Below, one piece after another: positions 1-6,451 of a stretch of 15,788 nucleotides of DNA. Location: positions 1 through 15,788 of the forward strand of contig JACCYK010000091.1 of assembly GCA_013696525.1 (NCBI GenBank). The letters are read 5' to 3'. The notes beneath the pieces were generated by a model. That model saw only the letters and a program-made list of their open reading frames with translations, did no database searches and had not been told where the DNA came from. Both the position numbers and the translations under genes were made by a program. Source of the stretch: Chloroflexia bacterium. GTDB lineage: Bacteria; Chloroflexota; Chloroflexia; Thermomicrobiales; UBA6265. How positions within the stretch are numbered: position 1 is the stretch's first letter; every line of letters starts with the position of its first letter.

Positions 1-1
1 C

Positions 2-874
2 TCCGGCACCGACCTTGGGCACACCTTCTTGTACGGCGACGAGCTGTACATGATCTTTGGCGACACCTTCGGCATCAATAAGACCGACTGGCGCAGCAAC
101 GCGGCGGCGATCATCAGCCGCGATCAAGACCCCGGCGACGGGCTGATCTTCGACCGTATGTTGACTGATCGCCCCGGCCACGCCAACGAGCTGCTGTCCT
201 CGAAGAAGATCGATTTTGAGGAGAGCACCGTCATCCCGACCTATGGCGTGGCGGTCGGCGACCGGCTCTTTCTGCATTACATGTCGGTTGAGCATTGGGG
301 GCCGCCCGGCGAATGGACGCTCGGCGCCGCCGGCCTCGCCTACTCCGATGACGCGGGGGAGACGTGGACCAAGGATGAGGCCGCGATCTGGCCCGGCGAC
401 AGTAACTTCGGCCAGGTCTCGATCGTCGAGCACGCGGGACACCTCTATCTTCACGGCATCCCCGGCGGCCGGTTCGGCGGCGTGCAACTGGCGCGGGTGG
501 TGCCGGACCGCCTGCTCGACTTTGCCGCCTACGAGTTCTGGGAGGGCGCGACCTGGGACAGCGACATCACGTCGGCGGCAACGATCGTGCCGGCCCCGGT
601 CGGTGAGCTCTCGGTCCGCTGGAACGCGTACTACGACACCTGGGTGATGATGTATCTCAACGAGGACCGAGCCGCGATCGTCCTGCGCACCGCCGATGCC
701 CTGACCGGCCCCTGGAGTGAGGAGTGGATCGTCGCCACCGGCCAGGACTTTCCCTCCCTCTACGCCCCGTACCAGTTCCCCCTGTGGAACGACGGTCCCG
801 AGATCTACTTCACGATGTCGCTGTTCGGCCCCTATCAGGTCTACCTGATGAAGACCAGCTTGCCCGAGCGATAG
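2..874 (+). CDS. DUF4185 domain protein, 5' truncated by window
   Basis: The reading frame is already open at base 2 and runs to TAG at 872-874, so the gene starts upstream of the window; about 290 residues are visible. The first residues read GTDLGHTF followed by LYMIFGDTFG, which matches the opening of DUF4185, a five-bladed beta-propeller family resembling glycoside hydrolases and sialidases. Asp-box-like SDDAGETWT (about residue 120) and later propeller elements (HGIPGGRFGGV, YYDTWVMMYL, LTGPWSEEW, YAPYQFPLW) support a sugar-binding or sugar-cleaving propeller. No catalytic assignment is possible from the sequence. The protein is probably secreted, as relatives usually are, but the N-terminus is not visible. 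A TTG at 29 could be read as a start, but the homologous residues before it argue against this. Confidence 0.8.
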   Translation, partial: SGTDLGHTFLYGDELYMIFGDTFGINKTDWRSNAAAIISRDQDPGDGLIFDRMLTDRPGHANELLSSKKIDFEESTVIPTYGVAVGDRLFLHYMSVEHWGPPGEWTLGAAGLAYSDDAGETWTKDEAAIWPGDSNFGQVSIVEHAGHLYLHGIPGGRFGGVQLARVVPDRLLDFAAYEFWEGATWDSDITSAATIVPAPVGELSVRWNAYYDTWVMMYLNEDRAAIVLRTADALTGPWSEEWIVATGQDFPSLYAPYQFPLWNDGPEIYFTMSLFGPYQVYLMKTSLPER

Positions 875-881
875 CGGCACG

Positions 882-899
882 CGCCACCGGCGGTTGGCG
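882..899 (+). terminator. hairpin after the DUF4185 gene
   Basis: Eight bases after the DUF4185 stop, CGCCACC can pair with GGTTGGCG (one bulged base) around a 3-nt loop. There is no T-tract, so intrinsic termination is only a possibility. The rest of 875-989 shows nothing recognisable apart from the Shine-Dalgarno of the next gene. Confidence 0.3.
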
Positions 900-989
900 A
901 GGCGAAGTCAACGGTGGCAGACTCCGGGATGACGCGGCTGGCCGGCTCTACCCCAACGAGCGAGGAGACCCCCGCCGGGAGAGGCAACG

Positions 990-1847
990 ATGCGCGTCCC
1001 TGAACCGTGGGGCAGGCGGCCATGGGAGCTGGCGACGCGAACGGTCAGGAAATTCCTGGACGACGACATGACGACCTACGCCGCCGCGCTTGCCTTCCAC
1101 ATGCTCCTGGCGCTGGTCCCATTCGTGATCTTCCTCCTCTCGTTCCTCGGCGCCCTCGGGTTGCCGGACTTCTTTGACCGCCTCCGCGGCCAGGTCCAAG
1201 CCGCCCTGCCGGACGATACCTTTCGCGGGTTGGTCCGGGTGGTCGGGGAAGTTCGGGAACGGACCGGCGGCGGGTTGATCTCCTTCGGCCTGCTGTTCGC
1301 GTTCTGGTCGGCGTCCGCCGGCGTCCGCTCCCTCATGCACGCCTTCAACATCATCTATGGCGTCGCCGAGTCGCGTCCGGCCCGCAAGCTCTATCCCCTC
1401 TCGCTGCTCTACACGATCGGCCTGGTGGCGCTGCTGATCGCGGCCGTCAGCCTGATGCTGGTTGGGCCGGGGACGGTCCGGTGGCTGGCGGGCTATTTCG
1501 GTCTGGCCGAGGTCGTGGTCGGCCTGTGGACCTGGCTGCGCTGGCCGGCGGCGGCGCTGTTGCTGCTGCTGACGATCGACGTGGTCTATTACGTGGCGCC
1601 CACGATCCCGTTGCCATTCCGGCTGATCACGCCGGGATCGATCCTCGCCGTGGCGGCCTGGGTCGTCGCCGCGGTTGGCTTTTCAGCCTACGTTTCCACC
1701 TTTGGCTCCTATGGCGCGACCTACGGTAGTCTCGGCGGCGCCATCGTGCTCCTGCTCTACTTCTTCATCTCCGGCCTGGCGCTGCTGCTCGGGGCCGAGG
1801 TCAACGCGGTCCTGTACCGGGACGAAGTCGTGAGTCGTGAGCCGTGA
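990..1847 (+). CDS. YihY/virulence factor BrkB family membrane protein
   Basis: This 285-residue integral membrane protein belongs to the YihY/BrkB family, formerly mis-called ribonuclease BN. Family hallmarks are visible: the N-terminal AAALAFHMLLALVPF segment (about residues 30-45), LFAFWSASAGVRSLMHAFNI (about 105-125), and the C-terminal GSYGATYGSLGGAIVLLLYF with the closing GAEVNAVL motif. About six hydrophobic segments are present. The ATG at 990 follows GGGAGAGG with good spacing. The role of the family is poorly defined: it has been proposed to act in transport or envelope functions. The last residues (VVSREP) are encoded by a GTGAGTC-type repeat that continues past the stop, so the C-terminal tail may be a recent addition. 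Confidence 0.9.
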   Translation: MRVPEPWGRRPWELATRTVRKFLDDDMTTYAAALAFHMLLALVPFVIFLLSFLGALGLPDFFDRLRGQVQAALPDDTFRGLVRVVGEVRERTGGGLISFGLLFAFWSASAGVRSLMHAFNIIYGVAESRPARKLYPLSLLYTIGLVALLIAAVSLMLVGPGTVRWLAGYFGLAEVVVGLWTWLRWPAAALLLLLTIDVVYYVAPTIPLPFRLITPGSILAVAAWVVAAVGFSAYVSTFGSYGATYGSLGGAIVLLLYFFISGLALLLGAEVNAVLYRDEVVSREP

Positions 1848-1933
1848 GTCGGGGAGAGCATGTGGCGCTCGCGATACGGGGTCAAACGGTGGGCCGATGT
1901 TCGCCCAGCCCCCGGTTCTTACGACTCACGACT
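1826..1933. repeat. 13-bp inverted repeat with GTGAGTC iterations between convergent genes
   Basis: AGTCGTGAGTCGT at 1826-1838 is exactly reverse-complementary to ACGACTCACGACT at 1921-1933, with about 82 bases between. The left arm lies in an iteration of GTGAGTC-like units (to about 1851). The left arm encodes the end of the YihY protein and the right arm overlaps the stop codon of the minus-strand gene. I see no target-site duplication. It could be a dispersed intergenic repeat, a small MITE-like element or a bidirectional stem structure. Confidence 0.55.
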
Positions 1934-2508
1934 ACTGCGTGATCGTCCGCACGATCAGGCTGACCGCTCGGACTCGGGTGCCGGCTGGCGGATTGGCGTC
2001 GTTCCACCGCTCTTGAGAGATGACCAGGATCTCCCCGGCCAGGATCCGGTCATACGCCGCGTTCAGCGAGGCGCTCTCGTAGCGGTATGACACCAAGGCG
2101 GTCTCGCCGCCCGGCGTCGGCGGCGCCACGTAGAGCTCGGTCCGCACGGCATCGGCCGGCAACAGCCCGGCTACCACCGCCCGCGCCTCCTGCTCGCTGA
2201 CGTCTCCGAACCAGGCAACCTCGACGTAGACCGCGATCTCCTGGCCGTTGGTATCCTGATAGCCGACGGCATAGGTCGCAATTCTGCGCCGCGTAGGTGT
2301 ACAGGTCGTAGACGTTGAAGTAGGAGCCCGGTCCATCATACGGCCCGCTACCGGGGCCCCACCGCGCCTCGATCTCCTCCCGCGTCAGCCCCACCGCCCC
2401 CGACCGCGGCGGCCCCGCTTGCGCGAACCCGATCGCCGGCAGTCCCAGCGCCGAGAACACCATGAGGACCGAGATTACGACGACCCACCACGAACGAGGC
2501 GTGTGCAT
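1932..2508 (-). pseudogene. secreted protein of unknown function, one-base frameshift
   Basis: The start ATG (2508-2506) follows a near-perfect Shine-Dalgarno, GGAAGGAGGG. The N-terminus is a clear signal peptide: HTPRSWW, a hydrophobic core, then FAQA with cleavage probably after residue 31. The mature part begins GPPRSGAVGLTREEIEARWG and continues to DLYTYAAQ. There the frame breaks, near 2278-2292. In the frame shifted by one base the protein resumes as IATYAVGYQDTNGQEIAVYV and ends at TAG (1934-1932). The span is 577 nt, one more than a multiple of three, so removing a single base restores a protein of about 191 residues. I do not recognise the family. It is either a genuine recent pseudogene or a sequencing error in the AATT stretch. 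Confidence 0.7.
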
Positions 2509-2760
2509 GATTCCCTCCTTCCCCGTCTTGTTCCACCTCACGGTACGCGATACCGAACCCAACACGCTTGGTCAGTGTTGCCCACATTCACGTCCGCCAT
2601 TCGACGGCGTTCCGATGGTGAGTGCCGTCTGCCAATCCCGCGTTCACAATGCCCGTTCGCCGCGCTTCACGACGAGCATCCATCTCGACAAGCGGGTGGC
2701 TCCTCCACCACACTGCGGCCCAGGCGAACGTCGCTCGCTCCGCACCGAGAAAGGCACCGC

Positions 2761-3339
2761 ATGCGCAGTATCTGGCAAGGACACAAGGTGAGGCTTCGCG
2801 CCGTCGAGCCGGGCGATTGGGAAACGTTTTTCGCCTGGAACGACGATGATTTCTCGGCCCGCCACAGCTCCAGCATCGCCTTTCCCGAATCGCGGGAGGC
2901 GGTCAAGCGCAGGACCGAGCAGGTGGCCACCAGCGAGCCGGCGAATGATCGCGCCCGCTGGGCCATCGAGAACCTCGACGGCGAGATGGTCGGCACCATA
3001 AACACCCACACCTGCGACCGCCGGGCCGGCACCTTCATGTACGGCCTCGTCATCGCCGCCGCCCACCAGCACCGCGGCTACGCCCGCGAAGCGGTCCAGC
3101 TCGTCCTCCGCTACTTCTTCGAGGAGCTGGGCTACCAGAAGGTAACGGTCCATGTCTACGACTTCAACCTCCCCTCCCAACAATTCCACGAACGCCTCGG
3201 CTTTCAACCGGAGGGCCGCCTCCGCCGCATGATCTACACCAACGGCGCCCATCACGACGACCTCGTCTACGGCCTCCTGCGAGAGGAGTTCACCACCGAC
3301 ATCCCACCAATTGACGAGATGCCAAGAGGAGCAGTGTGA
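2761..3339 (+). CDS. GNAT family N-acetyltransferase, RimJ/RimL-like
   Basis: This 192-residue GNAT protein probably transfers an acetyl group from acetyl-CoA to an amine. The N-terminal VRLRAVEPGDWETFFAWND is typical of the RimJ/RimL-like branch. The acetyl-CoA-binding loop is HQHRGYAREA (about residues 102-111), and the C-terminal fold signature is LPSQQFHERLGFQPEGRLR (about 137-155). Substrate cannot be deduced. The ATG at 2761 follows GAGAAAGG; the frame is open upstream to 2419 but the extra residues look like noise. Its stop (TGA 3337-3339) overlaps by 4 nt the GTG of the next small ORF, suggesting translational coupling to an antitoxin-like gene. The 252 bases between this gene and the divergent secreted-protein gene hold no other gene I can support. 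Confidence 0.88.
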   Translation: MRSIWQGHKVRLRAVEPGDWETFFAWNDDDFSARHSSSIAFPESREAVKRRTEQVATSEPANDRARWAIENLDGEMVGTINTHTCDRRAGTFMYGLVIAAAHQHRGYAREAVQLVLRYFFEELGYQKVTVHVYDFNLPSQQFHERLGFQPEGRLRRMIYTNGAHHDDLVYGLLREEFTTDIPPIDEMPRGAV

Positions 3340-3535
3340 GCAAGTACCCCGGGCCGCTCCCATTCCTGACCGAGGAGGAGAAGGATCGCCTCACCTGGGA
3401 GCCCTGGCCAGCGCTGATGCCGGTCACATGATCGACCACGCGGACATTCAGGCATGGGTCAATAGCCTTAGCACCGACAACCCGCTCCCGCCACCCACGT
3501 TACGCCGAAGCAACCCGCGCTCGGAGGTGAACTAG
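3336..3535 (+). pseudogene. short antitoxin-like gene, frameshifted
   Basis: A GTG at 3336 overlaps the GNAT stop (GTGA) and follows AAGAGGA. It encodes SKYPGPLPFLTEEEKDRLT, then hits TGA at 3429-3431. From 3395 another frame continues LGALASADAG, then HMIDHADIQAWVNSLSTDNP, to TAG at 3535. This second part aligns without gaps to the C-terminal half of both downstream ribbon-helix-helix antitoxins (for example ETLKALADVDAGRGID and AWIDSLGTDNPLPPP). Adding one base near 3393-3395 joins the two parts into a 66-residue protein (EEEKDRLT+LGALASADAG against EEERYHETLKALADVDAG). It therefore looks like an antitoxin relative without the N-terminal DNA-binding module and broken by a one-base deletion, or by a sequencing error. 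No toxin follows it. Confidence 0.65.
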
Positions 3536-3569
3536 ATGACGCGGCAGGCAGGGGAAGCCGCCCGCTGCT

Positions 3570-3617
3570 CCCGGTCCGGAAACCGGGCCGTTCCGCCGCC
3601 AGCCCAGGCACCTGGGC
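3570..3617 (+). terminator. two consecutive GC-rich hairpins
   Basis: CCCGGT/ACCGGG (3570-3587, 6-nt loop) and GCCCAG/CTGGGC (3602-3617, 4-nt loop) are two perfect 6-bp stems placed between the broken antitoxin gene and the promoter of the toxin-antitoxin operon. There is no T-tract. They could end transcription from the GNAT gene and insulate the operon. Confidence 0.4.
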
Positions 3618-3623
3618 GACACC

Positions 3624-3652
3624 TTGACAGCGCCGCCGGTCGGGTTCACAAT
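3624..3652 (+). promoter_or_regulatory. sigma70-type promoter of the toxin-antitoxin operon
   Basis: A consensus -35 box TTGACA (3624-3629) is followed, after 17 bases, by CACAAT (3647-3652; 4 of 6 match to TATAAT). The start codon of the first antitoxin is 45 bases downstream. Ribbon-helix-helix antitoxins usually repress their own promoter, so an operator is expected here, but I cannot point to a convincing palindrome. Confidence 0.5.
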
Positions 3653-3696
3653 CATCTCTCATCAGCATGAATCAGACAGCCTAGTGGAGGAAGGGA

Positions 3697-4011
3697 ATGA
3701 TGGACACCCGAGTGATGATCGCTCACATTCCCCTTCCCTTGGCCGAGAAGGTCGACGCGATGGCAGATCGCTTAGACCGCTCGCGGGGGTGGATCATCAA
3801 GCAGGCGTTAGCCGCCTGGCTCGCGGACGAAGAGGAGCGTTACCAGATGACGCTCGACGGCTTAGCCGACATTGACGCGGGCCGGGTCGTCGACCATGCC
3901 ATCGTGCATGCGTGGATCGCGAGTCTCGGCACCGACAACCCGCTGCCACTGATCGGGTCGTCCTCCCAAATGCTGACTTGCGTCAAGAGAACAGCTGAGC
4001 GCACGCCATGA
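3697..4011 (+). CDS. CopG/ParD-like ribbon-helix-helix antitoxin, copy A
   Basis: This 104-residue protein has an N-terminal ribbon-helix-helix: strand RVMIAHIPLPLAEKV, then helices ADRLDRSRGWIIKQALAAWL (to about residue 42), expected to dimerise and bind operator DNA. The C-terminal half (EEERYQMTLDGLADIDAG, VHAWIASLGTDNPLP) would bind and neutralise a ParE/RelE toxin. The start ATG at 3697 (a second ATG follows directly) is preceded by GGAGG. It closely resembles copy B at 4101, but where B ends right after NPLPPPRP, copy A runs on for about 20 unrelated residues (LIGSSSQMLTCVK and beyond). No toxin gene follows it directly, and the 89 bases to copy B hold nothing recognisable. It may have lost its own toxin. 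Confidence 0.85.
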   Translation: MMDTRVMIAHIPLPLAEKVDAMADRLDRSRGWIIKQALAAWLADEEERYQMTLDGLADIDAGRVVDHAIVHAWIASLGTDNPLPLIGSSSQMLTCVKRTAERTP

Positions 4012-4100
4012 CGACCGACGATTTTGACCCCATGCGACCTCGATCCAACAATAACGTCCAATCAACACGAGTCGATCTCGAACAGGAGAGGAACGTACCA

Positions 4101-4361
4101 ATGGGAACGCGAGTGATGACGGCCCACATCCCGCTTCCGCTCGCCGAAAAGGTGGACACGCTGGCCGAGCAGATGGAACGCTCTCGCGGCTGGATCATTA
4201 AGCAGGCACTGATCGCCTGGGTCGAAGAGGAGGAGCGCTACCACGAGACGCTGAAGGCTTTGGCCGACGTCGACGCGGGCCGGGGCATCGATTCCGAAGT
4301 TGTGCAAGCCTGGATTGATAGCCTTGGCACAGACAATCCACTGCCGCCGCCACGTCCGTGA
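4101..4361 (+). CDS. CopG/ParD-like ribbon-helix-helix antitoxin, copy B
   Basis: This 86-residue paralogue of copy A shares the stretches RVMTAHIPLPLAEKVD, RSRGWIIKQAL, EEERYHETL, LADVDAGR and AWIDSLGTDNPLP with it almost unchanged. It is the likely cognate antitoxin of the toxin that follows, because its stop TGA overlaps the toxin's GTG by 4 nt. I chose the ATG at 4101: it lines up with the start of copy A and follows AGGAGAGG. An in-frame ATG at 4008 overlaps the stop of copy A (ATGA), but it has a weak ribosome site and would add about 31 residues without similarity to copy A. Expected role: repress the operon and block the toxin. Confidence 0.88.
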   Translation: MGTRVMTAHIPLPLAEKVDTLAEQMERSRGWIIKQALIAWVEEEERYHETLKALADVDAGRGIDSEVVQAWIDSLGTDNPLPPPRP

Positions 4362-4633
4362 GGCTGATTTGGTCTCCGGATAGCCTCGCGGACCTCATCC
4401 GGCTGCCCGATTTTCTCGAGCCCGTGGACCCCTCCGCGGCAGACGCGGTCGTCGTGTCTCTCAATGTTGCAGCCAATCGACTGCTAGAATATCCCAGGCT
4501 CGGCGAACGAATGCCACGATTTAGGCGACGCGAGGTTCGTCGGATCCTCGTTGGTTCGTATGAGCTGCGGTACGAGGTCCAGCCCACGGCGATCATAGTT
4601 ACCCGGCTTTACAACACCCGAGAGCGACGATAG
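4358..4633 (+). CDS. RelE/ParE family toxin
   Basis: This 91-residue protein has the ParE/RelE-fold toxin pattern: N-terminal LIWSPDSLADLIRLPDFL, then a helix ending NRLLEYPRLGERMP, then the strands REVRRILVGSYELRYEV and TAIIVTRLYNTRE. The YPRLGERMP segment and the closing RLYNTRE are typical of ParE-type members, which act on gyrase. RelE members cut mRNA on the ribosome instead, and sequence alone does not settle which applies. It starts at GTG 4358 and overlaps the stop of antitoxin copy B by 4 nt (GTGA), the standard antitoxin-then-toxin arrangement. The length is normal for the family, so it appears intact. Confidence 0.88.
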   Translation: MRLIWSPDSLADLIRLPDFLEPVDPSAADAVVVSLNVAANRLLEYPRLGERMPRFRRREVRRILVGSYELRYEVQPTAIIVTRLYNTRERR

Positions 4634-4712
4634 CAATCTCCGCCGCCCGTTGCGCTCTACCGATATCGCCCGGCTCCCGTCTCCGGAAACCGCTCAGCCA
4701 GGAGGCCGCGCC

Positions 4713-5732
4713 ATGTCCGACGATGCCCTCACGCCGCGCCGGGCCCATCCCTGGGTCGCCGAGGCCGCGAGCGCCATTCGCTTCGGTGTCAGCTACTATC
4801 CGCATCCCGCCGACTGGGATTTCTTCATTCAGATGGTGCGGCGGATGGAAGCGCTCGGCTACGATTCGTATTGGAACTACGACCATCCCGAGGCCCGCGC
4901 CGATTGCTGGTCGGTCCTGGCCGTCGCCGCCATGGCCACCGAGCGGCTGCGGCTCGGCACCCTCGTCGCCTGCATCTACTACCGCACTCCGTATCTGCTG
5001 GCCCGCTCCGCCGCCGATATCGACCGCATCAGTAACGGCCGCCTCGTGCTTGGCCTCGGCATCGGCGACAACGTTCCCGAGTTCGAGGCCATGGGCCTCC
5101 GCTTCCCTCCCACCGGCGAACGCCTCCGGGCGATGGCGGAAACGATTCAGGTCGTCCGTGGCCTGTGGTCTGGGAAACCCTTCTCGTTCCAGGGCGAAAC
5201 GTTCGCCGCCAGCACCGACGGCTCGTTCGTCGGACCGGTGCAAGAGCCCTATGTCCCAATCCTGCTTGCCGGGGGCGGCGAGAAAGTCACCTTGCGCCAG
5301 GTCGCCCGCTTCGCCGACGCCTCCAACATGGGCGCCCACGATTGGATCGGCAGCGCCGTCACCGATGCCGACATCGCCCGCAAGTTCGCCAAGCTCGACG
5401 AGTATTGCGCCGAGTACGGCCGGCTCCCGGACTCCGTCCTCCGCAGCCACTTCGCGATGCCGCTGGTCATGGCCGAAACCCGCCCCGCCCTGGAGAAGAA
5501 ACTGGCCGCCATGGACCAGGCCAAACTCGCCTGGTGCGGCGACGCCCTCTTCGCCGGCACCCCGCGGGAGACGATCGCCTTCTATCAGCACCTGATCGGG
5601 TGCGGCTTCCGCTACTTCCTGCTCAACATCCTCGACGGCGACCACGAGACGATCGAGCTTGCCGCCGCCACGGTCCTCCCCGCCAGCCAAGGGCCGGTCG
5701 CGGCCCATGACGCCACCGTTCGCTACGCCTGA
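4713..5732 (+). CDS. LLM-class flavin/F420-dependent oxidoreductase
   Basis: This 339-residue protein has the bacterial luciferase-like TIM-barrel fold, which uses reduced FMN or coenzyme F420. Motifs seen: IRFGVSYYP at 22-30, RRMEALGYDSYWNYDH at 43-58 and the RLRLGTLV strand at 78-84. Next come RTPYLLARSAADIDRISNGR at 91-110 with LVLGLGIGDN (barrel and cofactor phosphate region), and then VPILLAGGGEK at 181-191. The substrate cannot be told; relatives act as monooxygenases or F420-dependent dehydrogenases. ATG 4713 follows AGGAGG; an upstream in-frame ATG at 4650 has no comparable site. It follows the toxin gene by 79 bases but looks functionally unrelated. A minus-strand ORF of 410 codons covering it is a GC shadow. 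Confidence 0.9.
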   Translation: MSDDALTPRRAHPWVAEAASAIRFGVSYYPHPADWDFFIQMVRRMEALGYDSYWNYDHPEARADCWSVLAVAAMATERLRLGTLVACIYYRTPYLLARSAADIDRISNGRLVLGLGIGDNVPEFEAMGLRFPPTGERLRAMAETIQVVRGLWSGKPFSFQGETFAASTDGSFVGPVQEPYVPILLAGGGEKVTLRQVARFADASNMGAHDWIGSAVTDADIARKFAKLDEYCAEYGRLPDSVLRSHFAMPLVMAETRPALEKKLAAMDQAKLAWCGDALFAGTPRETIAFYQHLIGCGFRYFLLNILDGDHETIELAAATVLPASQGPVAAHDATVRYA

Positions 5733-5756
5733 CCCTGCCCACGATTCCGGCCGCGG

Positions 5757-5796
5757 CACGTTCAGGGGAAACGTGGCATCATCAGCCAGAGTCTGG
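5757..5796. promoter_or_regulatory. two short inverted repeats upstream of the PycTM-like gene
   Basis: In the gap 5733-5821, CACGTT/AACGTG (5757-5775, 7-nt spacer) and CCAGA-G-TCTGG (5786-5796) are perfect short inverted repeats. They could be operators, or the first could be a weak terminator for the preceding gene. I see no convincing -35/-10 pair. Confidence 0.25.
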
Positions 5797-5821
5797 TCAT
5801 TGACCGCGGCGGTAGCCAACC

Positions 5822-6379
5822 ATGAGCGCATCGAACGCTGCCGATCTCGACGAACGCCTGTTTCGGTTGTTGCAGCTCGTCAACGACTGGCTCAAGTTTG
5901 CCGAGGCCAAGAATGTCGGCATGGTCGGCCTGGCCAGCGCCGCCCTCGGCTTCCTGCTCGGCTACGTGGCGTCCAACGTCGGGAATTTCTCGTTCCTCTC
6001 CGGCGTCGCGATCGCGCTCGGGAGCCTTGCCTTAATCCTCGCCCTATTGGCCAATCTAACCTCCTTCCTGCCCCAAACCGACACCGAACGCGCCCTCGCC
6101 GCTCGCCTCCCGTCGCCGCGGGATACCGACAATCTCTACTACTACGGGCATGTCGCCCGCCACCACCCCCGGTCGCTGGTCGAAGCGATCGCCCGCCGGC
6201 ACCTCGGCGGCGATGCCGATCCGATCGACGATGGACACCTCGACCTCGCGGCGCAGATCATCACCAACGGCCGGATCACCCTCCGCAAGCTGCGCATCTT
6301 CTCCTTCTCGATCGTCTGCTTCGGTTTCGGTGTCGTCGCCTGCGCCGCCGGCGTCTTCCTCGCGGCGTTCACCCAATGA
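5822..6379 (+). CDS. DUF5706/PycTM-like membrane protein (Pycsar effector family)
   Basis: This 185-residue protein has the layout of DUF5706, known as the PycTM effector of Pycsar antiphage systems. An N-terminal helix ends NDWLKFAEAKN (21-31), followed by two membrane segments (about 33-51 and 58-80). A soluble part contains DNLYYYGHVARH (103-114) and DLAAQIITNGRITLRKLRIF (141-160), and a last membrane segment lies at about 160-182. In characterised Pycsar systems a pyrimidine cyclase makes cCMP or cUMP on phage infection, and the membrane effector then disrupts the inner membrane. No cyclase lies in this window, so a defence role is unproven. Such proteins also occur alone. Start ATG 5822 has only a weak ribosome site. 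Confidence 0.72.
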   Translation: MSASNAADLDERLFRLLQLVNDWLKFAEAKNVGMVGLASAALGFLLGYVASNVGNFSFLSGVAIALGSLALILALLANLTSFLPQTDTERALAARLPSPRDTDNLYYYGHVARHHPRSLVEAIARRHLGGDADPIDDGHLDLAAQIITNGRITLRKLRIFSFSIVCFGFGVVACAAGVFLAAFTQ

Positions 6380-6451
6380 ACCCGCGATCGCGAGCGAGTG
6401 CAGCTGGTATCGTGGGCGACGCGTGAGATTGCCCGATGTCCGCTTCGTGCC

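Noticed and set aside
2419..2760. N-terminal extension of the GNAT gene
   Set aside because: The added residues are Arg/His-rich without family similarity and run across the opposite gene's start; the ATG at 2761 has a ribosome site.
2644..3363. 239-codon ORF on the minus strand
   Set aside because: Antisense to the GNAT gene; Val/Gly/Ala-rich shadow.
4008..4100. Earlier start for antitoxin copy B
   Set aside because: ATG 4008 overlaps the stop of copy A but has a weak ribosome site, and similarity to copy A begins exactly at 4101.
4599..5831. 410-codon ORF on the minus strand
   Set aside because: It lies antisense to the clear luciferase-like oxidoreductase gene; composition is low-complexity Gly/Ala/Glu typical of GC shadows, with no motif.
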